Positions 56,111 to 64,000 of a stretch of DNA of 64,000 nucleotides are shown here, piece after piece; the first letter of the stretch is position 1, and every line of letters begins with the position of its first letter. Source of the DNA: Omphiscola glabra (taxonomy: Eukaryota; Mollusca; Gastropoda; Lymnaeidae); contig OZ024801.1 of assembly GCA_964017045.1 (NCBI GenBank), positions 34,087,257 through 34,151,256 of the forward strand, written 5' to 3'. The notes under the pieces are model-generated. The model was not told the origin of the DNA and did no database searches. It was given only the letters and a program-made list of their open reading frames with translations. A program made the position numbers and the translations under genes.

Positions 56111-57615
56111 ACCATTTTGTATACTCTGCGCAGCTGTTCTTGGTCGGTATGTTTATCATAGGGTGTTGGTGTAGTCTGGTATTTTTGGTATAGTTATACT
56201 ATACATTTGACAGGAGTCTCTCTTTCAAAGTAGGGGACAGATGCAAGAGCAGCCCCTCCCCCCAATGAGTTACTGCAGTCAGCAGAGTCATGTATTGTTT
56301 TCATCAGGGCCGTGAATATTTGTATACATGTTAAATAAATGGTTGAAAACATGCAGGTCTATCTAAGCTGTTAGTAAGCGTTACTTCCTTCTTATGGAAC
56401 AAATAACAAAAACACATTAAGAAAATCAAAAGAAACAAATAAAAATGTAAAATCAAATCCAAATATTGAACTAATTCTTTATTTGTTTTTTGTTGCTTGT
56501 TGTTTTTTAGGACAAAAATTACAATAGCTTTTTATTAATGTAAGTATATTGCAAAACAGTAATGCGTAATTGCATCATTGGTAATTGGGCATCAATCACC
56601 TTTTTGTATTGTACAATGATCAACATTCAACACAAGGTAGTTCTTTCCATGTTTCATCAACACTTACTATAAAATAAGTCTGGTGCACAATGATGAAAAA
56701 CACATACCATGCAAATTTTTTTTTCAGGCACACACATTTAAGAAATAAAATAAAAATGAACAAACCACTTAAGTATGTACACAAATTAATAAATATAATG
56801 ATGAATATTTCCAGTTTTTAAATAAAAGAAACCTTGAAATTGTCAACTAGCATTTTTTCTGTTGGTTAATTTAAAAAATTTTAGTTTGATGTTAACACCT
56901 TCATTGAAAATCTTCGAGTATGGAAAAAGTTTCACATAGGTTCCATATTCAAGATGTAAAATGTGTGAAAATGTTGAGGAACGAGATTTTAATAAAAGAG
57001 CAACCTAAACACTAGAAGTATTTCGAGTTAAAACTTTTACTTAATTTGGTTTATAAGAATAAAAGTCTTTGGATTTCATGGAACCATTCATGATTTTTTA
57101 AATGAAGCAAGAAAGAGATAAAAATCATGGAGACTTGAACTTTGTTTTGAATGAGAAAGTACCTAATAAATGGAGAGAGATTTTTGCTATTTCTAAACTA
57201 GGCAAAGAGTTTTTATTTGTAATATATTAAAAATTCCACCAATGAAAGTTACATTTCAGCTAAACAAGATGGGAGAAAAATGATCTATGTATATATTTTT
57301 TTAAAACAGCTCAAAGTCAAGGTGGTTCATGAAGACAAAAACAAATTAGTTACCAAGCTCAATAAAAGATAATTAAAAATAGATTAACTTTTATATTTTT
57401 GTGTCAAATATTGAACAACTTGTGCACTTGTCCCACACATTCAACCATGGTAAATGATACAAAGTAAAGGACAAACGTTTTGGTGTTATTATACAAAAAC
57501 AATAATAATAATAATATCCACAGTAGATTTGAAAAAACAATTTGTCTTGTGGCAGTGATGAATCTTTCTTTAAAAAAATGTATGTTTAAAAACAATAATA
57601 TTGTTCACGTAATTT
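56111..57615. other. AT-rich unique sequence, possible end of a minus-strand 3' UTR
   Basis: No coding potential. TTTATT near 56530 reads AATAAA on the minus strand and could be the poly(A) signal of a minus-strand gene with exons near 62 kb. That link is speculative. Confidence 0.25.
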
Positions 57616-57616
57616 T

Positions 57617-57990
57617 ATAGTTGGTAAAAATCCACTAACCCTGACATATTTAATAAAGTAAACACAAAATTCCACTAACCCTGACATATTCAATAAACTT
57701 ACACAATAAAACCACTGACCCTGACATATTCAATAAACTCCACAAAAATTAACTGACCCTGACATATTCAATAAACTTACACAATAAAACCACTGACCCT
57801 GACATATTCAATAAACTTACACAATAAAACCACTGACCCTGACATATTCAATAAACTCCACAAAAATTAACTGACCCTGACATATTCAAAAAACTAACAC
57901 AAAAATTTCACTTACTGTAACATATTCATTTAACTAACCATAAAAATCCACTGACCCTGACATTGTCAAAAGTGAACTGAATGTTGTGAA
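57617..57990. repeat. About 38-bp repeat, 9 copies
   Basis: CACTGACCCTGACATATTCA then ATAAACTTACACAATAAAA. Confidence 0.9.
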
Positions 57991-58029
57991 AAAACTTTAC
58001 CCATGTGACTGTTAAAAAAAACAAAACAT

Positions 58030-58378
58030 GATTAAGTTTTAGTCATGGCCATTATCTTAGATCAAGTTTAGTGATGGCCATTATCTTAGATCAAGTTTAG
58101 TCATGGCCATTATCTTAGATCAAGTTTAGTCATGGCCATTATCTTAGATCAAGTTTAGTGATGGCCATTATCTTAGATCAAGTTTAGTGACAGCCATTAT
58201 CCTAGATCAAGTTTAGTGATGGCCATTATCTTAGATCAAGTTTAGTCATGGCCATTATCTTAGATCAAGTTTAATGACAGCCATTATGATTATCTTAGAT
58301 CAAGTTTAATGACAGCCATTATCTTAGATCAAGTTTAATGACAGCCATTACCTTAGATCAAATTTAGTGACGGCCATT
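58030..58378. repeat. 29-bp minisatellite, 12 copies
   Basis: ATCAAGTTTAGTGATGGCCA then TTATCTTAG. Confidence 0.92.
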
Positions 58379-58858
58379 GTCTTTGTACTAGAGGCCCAGT
58401 AATTTATATGGGGAAAAAACAATGCTGCAATCATTAAAGGAGAGCACAGAGCTTGAACTTCTTCATCTGCACATGTTGGCAAATTGGTGACAGCTTTAAC
58501 AGACTTTTGCTACTTGTCACATTAGTTGACTTCGTTTTCACTCCTATTCGGGCAAGTGAAAAGAAAGAAATATCTTCTGTTTATGCACTGCCGCTATGAC
58601 AAATTGAGCACTTTTTTAATTCGAACATTTCAGGACATCTTCGTCTTTTTTTTTTTTTTTTCTAAAGAAGGAAAAAATAGCGACACCCTTTAATAATAGT
58701 TGAGAAATGTTTCTGCAAGTGAACATGTTATGTATCATTTAAACATTGCCAAAAATTATTTCATGTCTGTTGAAAAAAAAGGAGAAAAAAAAAAAGAAAG
58801 CTTTTCAGTGAAGGTAAATGTACTGCTCCAAAATAACATGACTATTCAAAATGATTAT

Positions 58859-59297
58859 TCAATCCATGCCCGTGGCGCTACAACCCATGTAGGGCTTTGG
58901 CCTGCCTCACCACATCCTTCCACTCAGACCTAACTGATGCTTTTCTTTTCCATGCTTGGATTCCCAGCTGCTGAAGATCTTTTTCCACATCATCCAACCA
59001 TTTAAGCCTAGGTCTGCCTTTGAGCCGTTGTCCTCTGGGGTGTTGGTGATGCACCCTCTTCATTCCTCTGTCATTTGACATTCTCTCTAAGTGTCCCGCC
59101 CAGCGTAGCCTGCCCTTTTTTAGTTCTGCTACTATCGTGGGATGCTGTACAATCCATGGTTGGTTCGTATTTTCCATCCATATTCATCCTTTGTTGGTCC
59201 ATATATTTTCCTGAGAACTTTCCTCTCGCATGTGTTTAATAGTTTTTCTGTAGTTTTTGTTAGGGTCCAAGTTTCACTTGCATATGTTACAACTGGT
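58859..59297 (-). mobile_element. 5'-truncated RTE-type LINE with 12-bp target duplication
   Basis: Minus-strand translation gives the C-terminal part of an RTE-type reverse transcriptase across two frames: PVVTYASETWTLTK, ERKVLRKIYGPTKDE, then KKGRLRWAGHLERMS, GRPRLKWLDDVEKDL and WKDVVRQAKALHGL. CAAAATGATTAT flanks the element perfectly at 58847-58858 and 59298-59309, which defines both insertion ends and makes this a dead-on-arrival copy of 439 bp. The core polymerase and endonuclease are absent. One frameshift lies near 59165. Confidence 0.85.
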
Positions 59298-59309
59298 CAA
59301 AATGATTAT

Positions 59310-61597
59310 GAAAGCTTCCAATTCATCTCTAGTGAGTGAAAGAAGAAACTTTGTACAAATAACTTGAAGTCAAGAAAAATTATTTTTTTCCTGCAGCAAT
59401 CACAGCTTCCATTCTTATAAATAGGTTACATAAATTATATATTATAAATGAGATATTATGTACCAAATATATGTACAGGTGCGTAAAGGCTTTGTACAAT
59501 GGTATATCTGTCTTGAAATTATAAATGAGCTATGTATACAATAACAGTTGTAGAAAATCTATTTTTGGTTAGTTGTCTGTAAGCCATGCATATGCCCTGT
59601 CTTAACTCTTTAAGCTCTGCAGGATAACCTGATGAAGTCAAAATGGCATTGTAAAATGTAATATTTTATTTGATCATACAGACAATGTAGGGGATTTTGG
59701 AATCCTTTCACAAAAATATGTCCTGTTAATCGTCAAAACATAAATAAATTACACGGCATTGGCAATAAAAAAGTACGATTATGACCTAAAATTCAATACA
59801 TACTTTTTATAAACTAATTTACTTGAGAATAATCTGAGCCATATAAATTATTAATAATTTTTTTATGGACTAAACAGATATATCTTAACAGATATATATA
59901 AGAATATAAGTCAGACAAAAACAGTTGATTTTGAATATAGTTCAAGTTTTTGCCCATACTATTGCAAGAAGCTGAATTTATATAGATGAGTGCTACAGGA
60001 ACAGCTTGATTCTCCTCCAAAAGGGAGCGGACAAATCAAACAACTATCTGAAGTTATGCAATGAAGCAACGTAACTTACTATAACTATAATGACACAAAT
60101 CTCAAGTAGTGAAAAAGTTATCATTTGCAGTTAGGGATATTTTTGTTTAGAAACTTGACACAGCATTCATTAGTTATTTTGGACTTTTGGTACAAATTAA
60201 ACTATCACAATGGCTTTTGAAACGTGAAAATATGCATGAATATTATTATGCATATACAACAAAAGGATGACACAGATCTGTCGGTTTTTTTTCTTCTTGA
60301 GAATATCAAATTCATTAAGCTCTACATCAAATTTATTTTTATCAATAGGACCAAGGACGTGTATAAATCAATTTCATAGTGAACAAGCAAATACAAATTA
60401 GTACAAATTGTTTGCTGTTTTCATTAAATGCAACAAAACATACTTGGAGACTGACAAAAAAAAAGCATATTTGTTTTTAGCTTGCTAATCAAGAGTATCA
60501 TAATAAAATATAAATTATTTGCTTTCCTTCGACCAACAACATTTTATTTAGTCATGAGTATTTAGAGTTCTTTGCCTGTCACTGGAGGGAAAAAAATGAA
60601 ATGCCCGTCAGTTTAAGAGCAGTAGATTTGAAAGTAATAATTTCATATGGAATGGATGCTATGTATTGTAAAAATTTATTGAAAAAGTATGAGCAAAATG
60701 AGTTTTAAAACTACATCAACTTTCATCATCAAGGGAGAAGTTTGATCAGTATTTTAGAAAAATAATGATGGTATATAAACCAAATTTTGAAAATAATGAT
60801 TCAATTATTTTCAGGAGTCAAGGGCAATCACTTAAATTATTTATTTCTAACAAGCAAGACAAAGGATTTTTTTTCCTTCCTGAGGTAATTGCAATTGGTC
60901 GATCTCATTACAATGTTTTAACATATATTTATGAAAATGATAATTTTTTTTTTAAAACCTGCTTTGTCATTATTTAAAATGCCATTTCACTAGGACTTAT
61001 TCATAACAGCTGTGGGCAGCTCTCTTAAATAAGTCACATGAAAATGACCTTATTATGAGATTAATTATGGTCACACTGGCAATTGAAGACAGTACAGAAA
61101 AATCTTGTTAACACATGAGAAAAGATGAACCCTGACCTCAGTGAGATTCCTTATGGTTATACAATGCTGCTAAAAAAAAATTAATACTGGTCTAAATGTT
61201 GAGAAACCATTGCAGACATACACTTTCTAAAAATGTTATCAAGACTGCAAAGAAAGGTAACCCCAGAAAAAGTACAGAATATTCTTATAACTCAAACATC
61301 GTCTAGTTGCAACTGAAAACATAATTCAAATAAGTTTGAAAAACTTCAGACATGAACATTTTTATAATTTCTTCCAGCGTGGGTCTGAATAATACAATAT
61401 AAAAAAGGGAAAACCAAGTGCATGAATCATAAGCACAACATAAGCACAACATAAGCACAGCTATAAGACATTCTCAACTTATTAGTATTTTCTGTCTAAA
61501 AGACATTTAATATTGAACAAGTTCTTCAACCAAAGAACACAATTTTGCTAAAAGACATTTTGAATTTTACAGCATTACAAAGCTGAAGCCGAAATAA
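59310..61597. other. AT-rich unique sequence without recognisable gene
   Basis: No ORF with credible composition on either strand and few repeats. It may be UTR or intergenic sequence. Confidence 0.35.
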
Positions 61598-61787
61598 AGT
61601 TCTTCATTAGGGTCTGAAGATGGGAATCTACATTTAACTTTCCTGTGCATCAGTTGTTCAAAGTTCTTCATTAGGGTCTGAAGATGGGAATCTACATTTA
61701 ACTTTCCTGTGCATCAGTTGTTCAAAGTTCTTCATTAGGGTCTGAAGATGGGAATCTACATTTAACTTTCCTGTGCATCAGTTGTTC
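61598..61787. repeat. 64-bp repeat, 3 copies
   Basis: TTCTTCATTAGGGTCTGAAG then CATTTAACTTTCCTGTGCAT, nearly identical. It lies just below a candidate terminal exon. Confidence 0.92.
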
Positions 61788-61830
61788 GTCGATTAATTAC
61801 GATAACTTTGGTGATCAGAAGAAGAAATCT

Positions 61831-61871
61831 TCATGCCCGAAGAGCGGTCAGCACTTCCGTAAATTCTTTGG
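61831..61871 (-). CDS. Weak candidate alternative terminal exon, minus strand
   Basis: A possible acceptor (AAATATTTTAG) is followed by a short frame ending KEFTEVLTALRA then TGA. Another frame through the same segment stays open to a TAA further on. It is too short to identify. Confidence 0.15.
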
Positions 61872-62271
61872 CTAAAATATTTATCATTTTTGAAATTATT
61901 TGCACACATATTGTAAAAATCTAATCGTGATCATAACAAACAAAAAGCATTTACAAGCAATATTGAAGTTACCTAGAAGCAAACACAAGAAAAGAATTAT
62001 CGTGTATAGGAAAACAAAAGTTAATACTGCAAAATTGTGGGCCAATCAAACACAACAATATATCAACAATCAGGTAAGTAGTGCATCTAAATACTCAGTG
62101 CATCTAAGATTGAAAATTGGACAAGCCATTTAAAGTATTCTAAAAAAAAAATAAACGTTAAAAAAAAAAAAAAATTGAAAAAAATTCTGACAGAGCCATT
62201 ACCTGATTACTTTTAAGAAAGTCGAAATAAAATATTATCAGTCATATTATCAGTCATATTTCAGTCATATA

Positions 62272-62367
62272 TCAGTCATATTTTGGCTCTGGTGAACATG
62301 GATCGATTATTCCCGTATCTACCAATACTAAAATAGTCTCAATGTACCACTTTTCTTCTGCGAAAGG
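62272..62367 (-). CDS. Candidate terminal coding exon, minus strand, unidentified
   Basis: After a polypyrimidine tract and AAAAAG acceptor, the minus strand reads 31 codons then TGA. It starts PFAEEKWYIETILVLVDTG and ends PCSPEPKYD. Composition looks protein-like, and EEKWYIETIL is faintly reminiscent of adaptin-type helices. The sequence around the stop (ATATGACTGA) has been copied about three times downstream. No further exon of the same gene could be found up to the window end, so identity is unknown. Confidence 0.3.
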   Translation of the reverse strand, partial: PFAEEKWYIETILVLVDTGIIDPCSPEPKYD

Positions 62368-62505
62368 CTTTTTAAAAAAATAGAAAAAAAAGAGATAATG
62401 CTGCAATCAGTTTGAGAACCTTTGTAAAGATGACATTTTTGTTATGTGCTATTCTCTTCCTATCTTTCCAACATCTTTGCCAAAGGTTATTTCCCCCTAA
62501 TTTTC

Positions 62506-62592
62506 TGAGTGCCAAGTCTACAAAAATTACTGTAGACTAGTTTACCTCCCGCAAGTGCCAAGTCTACAAAAATTACTGTAGACTAGTTTAAC
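62506..62592. repeat. 44-bp direct duplication
   Basis: Two copies of AGTGCCAAGTCTACAAAAAT then TACTGTAGACTAGTTTA. Confidence 0.85.
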
Positions 62593-63344
62593 TCTAAAAA
62601 AATGTACAACTTGACGACACAATATTTCAAAAGTTCATCAATGAAAGCAAAAAACACAGCAAAAAACTGTAAGGACTTTGCTTGGACATCTCCATGACAA
62701 AATATTTTTGTGTTGGGATAATCCGACCACAACAAGATAAAAATATAGTTTAGTGACTTGATAAGTTCTTGATTAAAAAATTCATCATCTTCAATTTCTC
62801 CACTTTGTTACATGACAAGCTACATGCCTACACCCGTTTTTTATGCATTAAAATAAATTCACAAAACTCTTTTAAAAAAAAAAGAAGATAATAATGGGGC
62901 AGACAGTGACAATGTATTTCAATGTGACAATGTATTTCTATGTGACGTTTAGGTATGAATAATAGAATTGAGTCGTACTATAGTATGACCGAATCTCTAA
63001 AACCCTTTGCTTTTTTAAAGAGGTCATTTTTGTCAGCGAACATAAAGGACACTTCCTCAATCCAACAATAATTTCATGGTCCGTTAACCCTGCTAGTCAA
63101 AGTAATTGAGGAGGCACTAACTAAAATAGTGCACATAATGGTGCACATAATGAGCTCTCCCAAGCTTGAAAAGTGCATAAAATTTAATCTGGTTTTAAGT
63201 TGTATCATGTAAATGAAGGAGATGATTGACATAGATTTGTTGGGGCATCTACCTTATATACTACCAAAGTAGGTACAAAATCACTGCAAGTTCAATTTTG
63301 GTCAGTCAAAGTCAATCATGTTTTTAGTTATTTCTATGACATTG

Positions 63345-63475
63345 GGTGGAGGGAGAGAATGTTGGTATAAATGTTGATATATTTTGACATATGTTTGAAG
63401 AATAGAGGGGAAGAAATGTTGGTATAAATGTTGATATATTTTGACATATGTTTGAAGAATAGAGGGGAAGAAATG
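63345..63475. repeat. 58-bp direct duplication
   Basis: Two copies containing GGTATAAATGTTGATATATT and GACATATGTTTGAAGAATAG. Confidence 0.85.
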
Positions 63476-63869
63476 TTCAGTTCTTCTGCTAATATAAGAG
63501 AAGAGTTTTCTTGTAAGGACTTAGAATCTAAAGATAAAATTGTCATTTTGCCATTTACAAATAAAACTGAACCGAAGTTGATGAGTGGTTTTAATAATTT
63601 TTTATGTGTAAAACAAATAAGTTGTTTGCATTTTAAATTAACGAAATATGTAAAATATGTAAGAGTATCTTTATATGAGTATGTAGTTTAAAGGAGATAG
63701 TTTAATGTTTTGTAATAATAATAATAATTTAATGACAGTGTCTTTATTTTCTTTCAGTTACACATTCAAGTTACAAAAATTCCAGCATTAATAAATATGT
63801 TTTATCTGTTAATTTGAACTTGAAAATATAAAATCTTTCTGCCATTGAGCTTTAAAAGTGAATCTATAT

Positions 63870-63965
63870 CTATACATAATGTATGAATGTTCACAGAACT
63901 ATCTATACATAATGTTTGAATGTTCACAAAACTATCTATACATAATGTATGAATGTTCACAAAAC
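63870..63965. repeat. 37-bp repeat, 3 copies
   Basis: CTATCTATACATAATGTATG then AATGTTCACAAAA at the window's right end. Confidence 0.85.
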
Positions 63966-64000
63966 ACATGGAATTTCATCAATATTTTTTACACTTAATT

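Noticed and set aside
62590..62815. Minus-strand open stretch of about 70 codons rich in Phe
   Set aside because: No start codon or convincing acceptor, AT-driven composition, and no family resemblance.

Overview
This is an AT-rich animal nuclear genome segment. Genes are split by many short GT-AG introns, and roughly a quarter of the window (my estimate by eye) is minisatellite. Transposon debris includes hAT-type and Tc1/mariner-type MITEs and 5'-truncated LINEs. The gene content and repeat style suggest a lophotrochozoan, most likely a gastropod mollusc. That taxonomic guess is inference.

Region 1 (520-30840, + strand) is the 3' part of a TPR-repeat gene, which I identify as TTC6. I could join 32 coding exons in one continuous frame, giving 1310 codons plus stop. 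The 5' end lies outside the window. Its introns hold most of the local oddities: a 3.1 kb AG-free, stop-free 35-bp array leading into a splice acceptor; a 41-bp array that copies an exon end together with its 5' splice site 12 times; a GC-AG intron with a hAT MITE ending 22 nt before the exon; an in-frame, stop-free 126-bp intron; and two copies of one dispersed repeat.

Region 2 (31187-35024, - strand) is a complete six-coding-exon DNAAF6 (PIH1D3) gene of 188 codons. It is convergent with TTC6, with 1.25 kb between the stop codons. About 0.64 kb upstream of its ATG is a near-perfect RFX X-box next to a forkhead-type site, the expected signature of a motile-cilium gene.

Region 3 (35.6-44 kb) has no gene that I recognise. 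It is interspersed repeats, small MITEs and stacked minisatellites, including a telomere-like G-rich array split by a MITE and a 66-bp array open on both strands. Region 4 (44.1-45.6 kb) is a GC-rich island with a basic ORF carrying one in-frame TAG, followed by an orphan histone-type 3' stem-loop and a purine motif. Region 5 (45.6-53.5 kb) is more satellites plus decayed hAT transposase relics with a nested MITE.

Region 6 (53.8-55.3 kb, + strand) is a two-coding-exon gene for an 82-residue secreted, cysteine-free (after signal cleavage) amphipathic peptide that I do not recognise. Its signal-peptide exon and 5' splice site have been expanded into a 66-bp minisatellite. Region 7 (56-64 kb) is mostly unique AT-rich sequence with two minisatellites and a 5'-truncated RTE-type LINE with a 12-bp target duplication. 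Two weak candidate terminal exons of unknown minus-strand gene(s) lie near 62 kb; the sequence below them could be a long 3' UTR.

A theme across the window is that minisatellites repeatedly start exactly at exon-intron boundaries. This is seen at TTC6 exons 4, 10 and 17 and at two exons of the secreted peptide gene (one of them a putative 5' UTR exon).
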